Part shown: positions 57,504 through 64,000 of the stretch, one piece after another
Position numbering within the stretch: position 1 is the stretch's first letter
How the letters are laid out: each line of letters starts with the position of its first letter
From: Myxococcus stipitatus
GTDB lineage: Bacteria > Myxococcota > Myxococcia > Myxococcales > Myxococcaceae
Reading direction: 5' to 3'
Assembly (NCBI RefSeq): GCF_038561935.1
Contig: NZ_CP102770.1
Location: 6,572,001-6,636,000, forward strand
Length of the DNA stretch: 64,000 bases
Program-made: the position numbers and the translations under genes
The notes under the pieces: generated by a model
The model's database searches: none
The model's input: the letters and a program-made list of their open reading frames with translations, nothing else
What the model was told of the DNA's origin: nothing

Positions 57504-58667
57504 CTACAGCAGGGCCTGGAGCAGGATGTCCTGGCCGTGCTGCTCGAAGGAGAGGTCCTTGACGGAGAGGGCCTGCGCCATCTCCTTCACGCCCAGGTCC
57601 CCGGCCCAGGACAGCCCCTCGCGGCCCAGGAGCTTGGGGGCCAGGAACAGCGCCAGCTCATCCGCCAGGTGCTCGCGCAGGAAGGAGCCGTACATCTCCG
57701 CCCCGCCCTCCACCAGCACGTGGTTGAGGCCCGAGCGGGCCAGCTTGCGCAGGAGCGCCTTCAGGTCCACCCGGTCCGCCTTCGCGCGCAGCTGCCACAC
57801 CTCCACGCCCTGGGCCAGGAAGCGCTTCGCCTTGCGCCCCTCGGGGTCCTCCAGCGTGGCGATGATGGTGCGCGCCGAGCTCTTCTGGCTGAAGACGCTG
57901 TAGCGCGGCGACAGGCGCAGGTGGCTGTCCACCACGACGCGCAGCGCGTCCTTGCCCTTGCCGCCGGGGAGGCGCGTGGTGAGCTTCGGGTCGTCCTGGC
58001 GCACGGTGTTCGCGCCCACGAGGATGACGTCCACGGAGTCGCGCAGCCGGTGCACCCACTCGCGCGCCTTCTCGCCCGTCACCCAGCGCGAGTCTCCCGT
58101 GGCGGTGGCCAGCTTGCCATCCAGCGTGGCCGCGGCCTTCAGCGTCACCCACGGCAGGCCCGTGTTGATGGCCTTGAAGAAGGGCCGGTTGAGCTTGTCG
58201 GCCTCCGCCTGGAGCACGCCCGTGACGACCTTCACGCCCGCGCGGCGCATCCGCGCCACGCCCTTGCCGCTCACCTTGGGGTTCGGGTCCGCCGAGCCGC
58301 AGAAGACGCGGCGCACGCCCGCCTCGATGATGGCGAGGCTGCACGGCGGCGTGCGGCCATAGTGGTCACACGGCTCCAGCGTCGAGTAGAGGTCCGCGCC
58401 CCGGGCCTTCGAGCCCGCGGCCTCCAGCGCCACCACCTCGGCGTGCGCGGTGCCCGCCTTCTTGTGGTAGCCGCGGGCGATGATGCGCCCGCCCTTCACC
58501 AGCACCGCGCCCACCACGGGGTTGGGGCTGGTGCGGCCCAGGCCCTTGGCGGCCTCCTCCAGCGCGATGCGCATGAAGAACTCGGCCACCGCGCGGTCGA
58601 AGTCCGCCGCCCGCTTCGCCCGGGGCGCCCGGGTGGCTTCCAGCCGTGCCCGCGTCAGCAGCCGCAT
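57504..58667 (-). CDS. ribD: Bifunctional riboflavin deaminase/reductase RibD (387 aa)
   Basis: N-terminal zinc deaminase with HAEVVALEAAG and LEPCDHYGRTPPC (catalytic Glu and zinc Cys/His), and C-terminal dihydrofolate-reductase-like reductase with NTGLPWVTLKAAATLDGK (part) and LNHVLVEGGAEMYGSFL. It performs the second and third steps of the pathway. The start ATG 58667 lies 8 bases after the nrdR stop; the first 25 residues are basic and poorly conserved, so an internal start is possible. Confidence 0.95.
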   Translation of the reverse strand: MRLLTRARLEATRAPRAKRAADFDRAVAEFFMRIALEEAAKGLGRTSPNPVVGAVLVKGGRIIARGYHKKAGTAHAEVVALEAAGSKARGADLYSTLEPCDHYGRTPPCSLAIIEAGVRRVFCGSADPNPKVSGKGVARMRRAGVKVVTGVLQAEADKLNRPFFKAINTGLPWVTLKAAATLDGKLATATGDSRWVTGEKAREWVHRLRDSVDVILVGANTVRQDDPKLTTRLPGGKGKDALRVVVDSHLRLSPRYSVFSQKSSARTIIATLEDPEGRKAKRFLAQGVEVWQLRAKADRVDLKALLRKLARSGLNHVLVEGGAEMYGSFLREHLADELALFLAPKLLGREGLSWAGDLGVKEMAQALSVKDLSFEQHGQDILLQALL

Positions 58668-58675
58668 GTGTTCCC

Positions 58676-59176
58676 TCAGCTTCCTCGGCCCGGGAGGAGC
58701 GGCTTCGCCTTGCGCTCGCGCTCCTGGTCCTCGAGCAAGTCCTTCAGCTCGTGCATGAACTCGGAGATGTCGCGGAAGCTGCGGTACACCGAGGCGAAGC
58801 GCACGTAGGCCACCTCGTCCAGCTGCTGCAGCCGGCGCATGATCTCCTCGCCGATGACGGACGAGTTGATCTCCTTCTCGCCCATGCCCTGCAGGAGCCG
58901 CTCGATGGCGACCACCGTCTCCTCGAGCTGCTCCGCCGACACGGGCCGCTTCTCACAGGCCTTCTTCAGCCCGCTGACAATCTTCTCGCGGTCGAACGCC
59001 TCGCGGCGGCCGTCCTTCTTCACGATGAGCGGGTAGAGCTCCTCCACCCGCTCATACGTCGTGAAGCGGCGCTTGCAGGCCAGGCACTCGCGGCGCCGCC
59101 GGATGACGGAGCCCTCGTGCGACTCGCGTGAGTCGATGACCTTGTTTTCGGCATCCTGGCAGAACGGGCAGCGCAT
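58676..59176 (-). CDS. nrdR: Transcriptional repressor NrdR (166 aa)
   Basis: Repressor of ribonucleotide reductase genes that senses ATP and dATP. Zinc ribbon with Cys3, Cys6, Cys31 and Cys34 (MRCPFC and ECLACKRRF) and an ATP-cone (about 49-140; [19 protein letters not shown]). Highly conserved start MRCPFC. The C-terminus is charged. It lies between glyA and ribD, a common neighbourhood. Confidence 0.96.
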   Translation of the reverse strand: MRCPFCQDAENKVIDSRESHEGSVIRRRRECLACKRRFTTYERVEELYPLIVKKDGRREAFDREKIVSGLKKACEKRPVSAEQLEETVVAIERLLQGMGEKEINSSVIGEEIMRRLQQLDEVAYVRFASVYRSFRDISEFMHELKDLLEDQERERKAKPLLPGRGS

Positions 59177-59200
59177 ACAGGTGCGGCGCGAGGCTCCGGG

Positions 59201-60457
59201 TTACTTCAGTCGGGAGGCGTACAGCGGGAAGCCCTGCGCGAGCTCCTTCACCTGGCCCCGGATGCGCACGAGCGCCGCGTCGTCCTGCGCCGCATCCAGC
59301 GCGGCGCCGATGAGCTTGCCCACCACCGCCATGTCCGCCTCGCGCATGCCACGCGTCGTGATGGCGGGCGTGCCCACCCGGATGCCGGACGTCGTCATCG
59401 GCTTCTCCGGGTCGAACGGAATCATGTTCTTGTTCACGGTGATGCCGGCCTTGTCGAGCACCGCCTCGGCCACCTTGCCCGTGAGCTGCTTGGGGCGCAG
59501 GTCCACCAGCATCAGGTGGTTGTCGGTGCCGCCGGACGTCAGCCGCAGGCCCGCGGACTTCAGCGCCTCCGCCAGCGCCTTCGCGTTGGCGACAATCTGC
59601 TGCTGGTAGGCCTTGTACTCCGGGGTCAGCGCCTCACGGAACGCCACGGCCTTGCCGGCGATGACGTGCATCAGCGGGCCGCCCTGGATGCCGGGGAAGA
59701 TCTGGCTGTTGATGGTCTTCGCGTAGGCCTCGCGCCCCATCACCATGCCGCCGCGCGGACCGCGCAGCGTCTTGTGCGTGGTGGTGGTGACGATGTCCGC
59801 GAAGGGCACCGGCGAGGGGTGCACCCCCGCGGCGACGAGGCCCGCGATGTGCGCCATGTCCACGAACATGGCCGCGCCGGACTCGTCGGCGATCTCACGG
59901 AACTTCGCGAAGTCGATGGTGCGCGGGTAGGCGCTGGCGCCCACGACGAGGACCTTCGGCTTGTGCTCCTGCGCGAGCGCACGCACCTGCGCGTAGTCGA
60001 TGGTCTCCGTGTCGCGCGTCAGGCCGTAGTGGACGACCTTGTAGAGCTTGCCGGAGAAGTTGAACGCGGCGCCGTGCGTGAGGTGGCCGCCGGAGTTCAG
60101 GTCCAGGGACAGCATCGTGTCGCCCGGCTTCATCAGCGCCATGTACGCGCCCATGTTCGCCTGGCTGCCCGAGTGCGCCTGCACGTTGACGAAGTCGGCG
60201 CCGAAGAGCTGCCTGGCGCGGTCGATGGCGAGGTTCTCCACCACGTCCACGACCTCGCAGCCGCCGTAGTAGCGCTTGCCGGGGTAGCCTTCCGCGTACT
60301 TGTTGGTGAGCACGGAGCCCACCGCCTCCATCACCGCGGGGCTGACGAAGTTCTCCGAGGCAATCAGCTCCAGGCCATGCTCCTGGCGCTGCGTCTCTTC
60401 GTGGACGGCCCGGGCAATCTCGGGGTCCACCTGGGCCAGCGTGCGAATGTTCTCCAT
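59201..60457 (-). CDS. glyA: Serine hydroxymethyltransferase (418 aa)
   Basis: PLP enzyme converting serine to glycine and feeding one-carbon units to folate. Conserved [29 protein letters not shown], and the PLP-binding Lys in [14 protein letters not shown]. The start at ATG 60457 (MENIRTLAQ) has GAGGAG seven bases upstream; an upstream in-frame ATG at 60472 lies over that ribosome site. Confidence 0.97.
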   Translation of the reverse strand: MENIRTLAQVDPEIARAVHEETQRQEHGLELIASENFVSPAVMEAVGSVLTNKYAEGYPGKRYYGGCEVVDVVENLAIDRARQLFGADFVNVQAHSGSQANMGAYMALMKPGDTMLSLDLNSGGHLTHGAAFNFSGKLYKVVHYGLTRDTETIDYAQVRALAQEHKPKVLVVGASAYPRTIDFAKFREIADESGAAMFVDMAHIAGLVAAGVHPSPVPFADIVTTTTHKTLRGPRGGMVMGREAYAKTINSQIFPGIQGGPLMHVIAGKAVAFREALTPEYKAYQQQIVANAKALAEALKSAGLRLTSGGTDNHLMLVDLRPKQLTGKVAEAVLDKAGITVNKNMIPFDPEKPMTTSGIRVGTPAITTRGMREADMAVVGKLIGAALDAAQDDAALVRIRGQVKELAQGFPLYASRLK

Positions 60458-60496
60458 GGCGGATCTCCTCACGACAAAGGGGGACGGCGACAGCCG

Positions 60497-60940
60497 CTAG
60501 CGCTGGGACTCGACCTCGCGAATCATCTGCACGCGACGCTCGTGGCGACCGCCCGAGAACGCCGTGTCCAGGAACGCCTCCAGGATGGCCCGGCCCACGC
60601 CGGCACCCACCACGCGCTGGCCCAGGCACAGCACGTTGGCGTCATTGTGGGCCCGCGACATGCGAGCCTCGAACTCCGTGGTGCACAGGGCCGCGCGGAT
60701 GCCCTGGTACTTGTTGGCGACGATGCTCATGCCGATGCCGGTGCCACACACCAGCACGCCCAGCGTGGCCTCGCCGGACACCACCGCCCGAGTGACGCGG
60801 GCGGCGAAGTCTGGATAGTCCACCGAGTCCTTCGCGAAGGGGCCCACGTCTTCATGGGCCACGTTCCGCTCCCGGAGCACCGCCACCAACTCCTGGCGGA
60901 GCTCCAGGCCCGCGTGGTCCGAAGCAAGGATGACTTTCAC
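60497..60940 (-). CDS. rpiB: Ribose-5-phosphate isomerase B (147 aa)
   Basis: RpiB/LacA family isomerase of ribose-5-phosphate and ribulose-5-phosphate. Conserved ILASDHAGLELR, the catalytic Cys in VCGTGIGMSIVANKYQGIRA (part), and RAHNDANVLCLGQRVVG. Length fits. It lies between fabF and glyA, with 39 bases to the latter start. Confidence 0.94.
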   Translation of the reverse strand: MKVILASDHAGLELRQELVAVLRERNVAHEDVGPFAKDSVDYPDFAARVTRAVVSGEATLGVLVCGTGIGMSIVANKYQGIRAALCTTEFEARMSRAHNDANVLCLGQRVVGAGVGRAILEAFLDTAFSGGRHERRVQMIREVESQR

Positions 60941-60961
60941 GCGGTATCTCCCTCGGGTCGC

Positions 60962-62215
60962 CTAGAAGCGCTTGAAGAGCAGCACCGCGTTGGTGCCGCC
61001 GAATCCAAACGAGTTGCTCATCACCGCGTCCACCCGGGCCTCGCGCGCCTGGTTGGGCACGTAGTCCAGGTCGCAGTCCGGGTCCGGCGTCGTCTGGTTG
61101 ATGGTGGGCGGCAGCACGTTGCGAGACAGCACCAACGCACTCACCACACCCTCCGCTCCACCCGCCGCGCCGAGCATGTGGCCCGTCATGGACTTGGTGG
61201 ACGACACCGCGAGCTTGCGCACGTGGTCGCCGAACACCGCCTTGATGGCCTTGGTCTCGTTCGCGTCGTTGAACGGCGTCGAGGTTCCATGGGCGTTGAT
61301 GTAGCCCACCTCCTCCGGACGCATCCCGGCGGACGCCAGCGCCAGCCGCATGCAGCGCGCCGCGCCCTCGCCTTCCGGCGCCGGCTGGGTCACGTGGTAC
61401 GCGTCCGAGTTGGCCCCGTACCCGACGACCTCGGCCAGGATCTTGGCGCCGCGCTTCTTCGCGGCCTCCATCTCCTCCAGCACCAGCATGCCGGCGCCCT
61501 CGCCCATGACGAACCCGTCGCGCTCCTTGTCGAACGGACGGCTGGCCCCCGCGGGGTCGTCATTGCGCGTGGACAGCGCCTTCATCACGGAGAAGCCACC
61601 CAGCCCCAGCGGGGTGATGGCCGCCTCCGCGCCTCCGGCGATGGCCGCGTCCGTCTCCCCCAGCTTGATGGACTTCCACGCCTCGCCAATGGCGTGGGCG
61701 CTGGTGGCGCACGCGGACACCGGGGCCCAGTTGGGGCCCTTGCAGTTGTACCGCATGGAGATGAGGCCGGGCGCCATGTTGACGATCATCTGGATGATGA
61801 AGAAGGGCGACAGCCGGTCAAACCCCTTCTCCAACCCCTTGCGGTGCTGCTCCTCAAGGGAAGAGATGCCGCCGATGCCCGAGCCGACGATGACGCCCAC
61901 CCGCTCAGGCGCGTACCCGTTCGGCTTGTCCAGGCCCACCGGCAGCCCGGACTCCTCCACCGCCATCGACGCGGCGGCCATGGCGTACTGCGCGTAGAGG
62001 TCCATCCGGCGCACTTCGCGCCTGTCGATGAACTTCTCCGGCTCGAAGTCCTTCACCTCGCCGGCGATGCGCGTGTCTATCTTCCCCGTGTCGAAGCGGG
62101 AGACGAGGGAAATACCTGACTTGCCGGCGAGCATCGCCTGCCAGTTCTTCTCGGTTCCTGTACCCAGTGCCGAGATGAGCCCGGTACCGGTGATGACGAC
62201 TCGACGGTGTGACAC
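60962..62215 (-). CDS. fabF: 3-oxoacyl-ACP synthase II FabF (417 aa)
   Basis: Thiolase-fold condensing enzyme of fatty acid elongation. Catalytic triad segments: Cys in [14 protein letters not shown], His in [11 protein letters not shown], His in [26 protein letters not shown] is at the C-terminus. The start is GTG 62215 ([12 protein letters not shown]) with GAGAGG four bases upstream; sequence further upstream is not conserved. Confidence 0.96.
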   Translation of the reverse strand: MSHRRVVITGTGLISALGTGTEKNWQAMLAGKSGISLVSRFDTGKIDTRIAGEVKDFEPEKFIDRREVRRMDLYAQYAMAAASMAVEESGLPVGLDKPNGYAPERVGVIVGSGIGGISSLEEQHRKGLEKGFDRLSPFFIIQMIVNMAPGLISMRYNCKGPNWAPVSACATSAHAIGEAWKSIKLGETDAAIAGGAEAAITPLGLGGFSVMKALSTRNDDPAGASRPFDKERDGFVMGEGAGMLVLEEMEAAKKRGAKILAEVVGYGANSDAYHVTQPAPEGEGAARCMRLALASAGMRPEEVGYINAHGTSTPFNDANETKAIKAVFGDHVRKLAVSSTKSMTGHMLGAAGGAEGVVSALVLSRNVLPPTINQTTPDPDCDLDYVPNQAREARVDAVMSNSFGFGGTNAVLLFKRF

Positions 62216-62298
62216 GGTCCTCTCCGGTGGCGACTGGGACGCCGGGGACGCCGCTGACCGCGGCGTCATCCCCGCCCCCCGGCACGCCGTGGTGCTGC

Positions 62299-62541
62299 CT
62301 ACTGCTTGTGGGTGGTGATGTAGTTGATGGCGTCGCCAACAGTCTTGATGTTCTCGGCCTCCTCGTCGGGAATCTCGACCTCGAACTCCTCTTCCATCGC
62401 CATCACGAGTTCCACGATGTCGAGGCTGTCGGCGCCAAGGTCCTCGATGAAGGAAGACTCGGGCTTGATCTCGTCGTCTCCCACGCCGAGCTGATCCGCG
62501 ATGATGCTCTTGACCTTGGCTTCAATTGTTGACGTCGACAT
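62299..62541 (-). CDS. acpP: Acyl carrier protein (80 aa)
   Basis: Four-helix acidic carrier with the phosphopantetheine site Ser in [18 protein letters not shown]. Length 80 and the acidic composition are typical. It lies between fabG and fabF, as in E. coli, and supplies the acyl groups for LpxA, LpxD and FabZ. Confidence 0.96.
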   Translation of the reverse strand: MSTSTIEAKVKSIIADQLGVGDDEIKPESSFIEDLGADSLDIVELVMAMEEEFEVEIPDEEAENIKTVGDAINYITTHKQ

Positions 62542-62647
62542 AAGTGCTGAATCCTCCAGGAACCAGATGAAGGCCCGGAAGGCTTCCCGAGCCCTGTCGA
62601 AAGCGGCGGCGGTATATCCCACGACCGCCAGCAATCCAACCGCTGGG

Positions 62648-63394
62648 TTACATGTACATGCCGCCGTTGACCTTGAGGACCTCGCCGGTGATGTAGGACG
62701 AGGCATCCCCCGAGAGGAAGAGGACGGCCTGGGCCACCTCCTCCGGGTTGCCCAGCCGGCCTAGCGGAATGCCCTCAAGCATCTTCTGGCGCAGGTCGTC
62801 ATTGAGGTGGGACGTCATGTCCGTCCCGATGAAGCCCGGCGACACCGCGTTGACGCGAATCCCACGGCTGGAAAGTTCGCGGGCCACCGACTTCGTCAAG
62901 CCGACGAGTCCTGCTTTGGAGGCCGAGTAGGCCACCTGTCCGCCGTTGCCCATGTCGCCCACCACCGAGGTGACGTTGACGATGGCGCCGGAGCGCTGCT
63001 TCATCATGGGGCGGCTGACGGCACGGATGAGGGCGAAGGCGCCCTTCAGGTTCGTGTCCAGCTGCTTGTCCCAGTCCTCGTCCTTCACGCGCATCACCAG
63101 GCCGTCCACCGCGACGCCCGCGTTGTTGACGAGCACGTCCAGCCGGCCGTGCGTCTTGATGATGCCCTCCACCGCGCTCGCGCACGCGGCGGTGTCCGCC
63201 ACGTCGAAGCGGATGGCCTCCGCCTTGGCGCCTTCCGCCTGGATGAGCGCCACCGACTCCTGGGCCGCCGCCTCGTTGCCCGCGTAGCTGATGACCACCG
63301 TGGAGGCTCCCGCCTTCGCGAACGCCACCGCGCACGCGCGGCCGATGCCCCGCGAGCCGCCCGTCACCAGCACCACCTTGTCCTTGAAGCTCAT
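62648..63394 (-). CDS. fabG: 3-oxoacyl-ACP reductase FabG (248 aa)
   Basis: Short-chain dehydrogenase with the NADPH motif [15 protein letters not shown] in the cofactor site and the active-site Ser, Tyr, Lys in [20 protein letters not shown] (part). C-terminal [14 protein letters not shown] is typical of FabG. It lies 4 bases after the fabD stop. Confidence 0.96.
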   Translation of the reverse strand: MSFKDKVVLVTGGSRGIGRACAVAFAKAGASTVVISYAGNEAAAQESVALIQAEGAKAEAIRFDVADTAACASAVEGIIKTHGRLDVLVNNAGVAVDGLVMRVKDEDWDKQLDTNLKGAFALIRAVSRPMMKQRSGAIVNVTSVVGDMGNGGQVAYSASKAGLVGLTKSVARELSSRGIRVNAVSPGFIGTDMTSHLNDDLRQKMLEGIPLGRLGNPEEVAQAVLFLSGDASSYITGEVLKVNGGMYM

Positions 63395-63398
63395 GCGC

Positions 63399-64000
63399 TC
63401 ACCCCAGCGCCGCGAGGGCCTTCTCCAGGCTCGCGGAGTCCTCGACGTTGAAGGTTTCGATGTCCTTGGTGATGCGCTTGACCAGGCCGCACAGCACCTT
63501 GCCCGGCCCCAGCTCCACCACGCGCGTGACGCCCTCCGCCTTCAGCGCCTCCACGCACTCAATCCAGCGCACCGGCGAGCTCACCTGCTCCAGCAGCAGC
63601 GGCACCACCCGCGCCACGTCGGCGTTGGGCCGCGCCTCCACGTTCGTCACCACCGGCACCGACGGCGCCGACATCGCCAGCCCGCCCAGCACCGCCGCCA
63701 GCCGCGGCTTCACCGGCTCCATCAGCGCGCAGTGGAAGGGCGCGGACACCGGAAGCGGCATCACCCGCTTGGCGCCTGCCTCCTTGCACTTCACGCCCGC
63801 GCGCTCCACCGCCGCGGCGTTGCCGGCAATCACCGTCTGCTCAGGCGAGTTGTAGTTGGCGGGGGACACCACCAGCCCCTCGGCCGCCTCGTCACAGGCC
63901 GCCTTCACCTTGCCCGGCTCCAGGCCCAGCACCGCGGCCATGGCGCCCACGCCCGCGGGCACCGCCTCCTGCATGAAGGTGCCACGCGCGCGCACCGCCC
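63399..64000 (-). CDS. fabD: Malonyl-CoA:ACP transacylase FabD, C-terminal part (edge of window)
   Basis: C-terminal two-thirds of FabD, running off the window at 64000. Visible are MQEAVPAGVGAMAAVLGL (part), NYNSPEQTVIAGN, the active-site His region VSAPFHCALM and VVELGPGKVLCGLVKR. The N-terminal GHSLGE with the catalytic Ser lies beyond the window. The first gene in transcription order of the fab-glyA-nrdR-rib-nusB run as seen here. Confidence 0.93.
   Translation of the reverse strand, partial: AVRARGTFMQEAVPAGVGAMAAVLGLEPGKVKAACDEAAEGLVVSPANYNSPEQTVIAGNAAAVERAGVKCKEAGAKRVMPLPVSAPFHCALMEPVKPRLAAVLGGLAMSAPSVPVVTNVEARPNADVARVVPLLLEQVSSPVRWIECVEALKAEGVTRVVELGPGKVLCGLVKRITKDIETFNVEDSASLEKALAALG

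Overview
The window is GC-rich (roughly 70 percent), densely coded, and looks like a core chromosomal segment of a myxobacterium (Myxococcota, Myxococcus/Corallococcus-like). The evidence is the mixture of Gram-negative outer-membrane genes with DUF4388 proteins, pseudo-receiver fusions, a HEAT-repeat chemotaxis cluster and codon usage strongly biased to G/C in third positions. I see no tRNA, rRNA, CRISPR array, insertion sequence or phage gene. Most genes lie on the minus strand, so operons there read from high to low coordinates.

Layout, low to high coordinate. Positions 1-4875 (minus): a PHP-domain hydrolase cut by the window edge, an MsbA-type ABC exporter and a pseudo-receiver/DUF4388/J-domain/TPR protein. 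4936-7455 (plus): lpxB, a DPM1-like glycosyltransferase and a MarC-family protein. 7457-8972 (minus): a lipoprotein and an OmpA-family protein. 9188-20165 (minus): a long envelope-biogenesis run transcribed lysS, lolE-like, lolD, bamA, skp/ompH, lpxD, fabZ, lpxA, lpxI. Directly upstream (20239-21245) is an ECF sigma factor with a zinc-binding membrane anti-sigma factor and a good ECF-type promoter, preceded by prfB with a canonical programmed +1 frameshift. 22608-32022 (minus): a DUF4105 protein, a cupin-YbeY fusion, a PgpH-type HD protein, PhoH, a DUF4388 protein and a membrane TPR/zinc-ribbon protein.

32168-33768 (plus): a MazG-VOC fusion and rpsT with a TTG start. 33842-37508 (minus): lptE, a zinc-ribbon membrane protein and leuS. 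37849-43164 (plus): a small membrane protein and a SusC/SusD-like outer-membrane uptake pair, closed by a strong hairpin. 43215-46689 (minus): a beta-hydroxyacid dehydrogenase and a two-gene ABC exporter. 46703-55160 (minus): a chemotaxis-like operon, transcribed receiver, cheA, long cheW, cheW, a 57-residue small ORF, HEAT protein, cheR, cheB, with a cheY-like receiver downstream; no methyl-accepting receptor gene is in the window. 55219-64000 (minus): a housekeeping run transcribed fabD (cut by the edge), fabG, acpP, fabF, rpiB, glyA, nrdR, ribD, ribE, ribH, nusB, and a stand-alone M17 N-terminal domain protein.

Functionally, the left half builds and maintains the outer membrane: lipid A (LpxA, D, I, B), beta-barrel insertion (BamA, Skp), lipoprotein release (LolD/E), LPS insertion (LptE) and perhaps lipoprotein acylation (DUF4105). 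The right half couples fatty acid, one-carbon and riboflavin synthesis to a signalling operon. The points most worth a second look are the ECF sigma unit at the head of the outer-membrane operon, the fusions (cupin-YbeY, MazG-VOC, enlarged LolE, pseudo-receiver/J-domain), the small coupled ORF and HEAT protein in the che operon, and the SusCD pair outside Bacteroidota.
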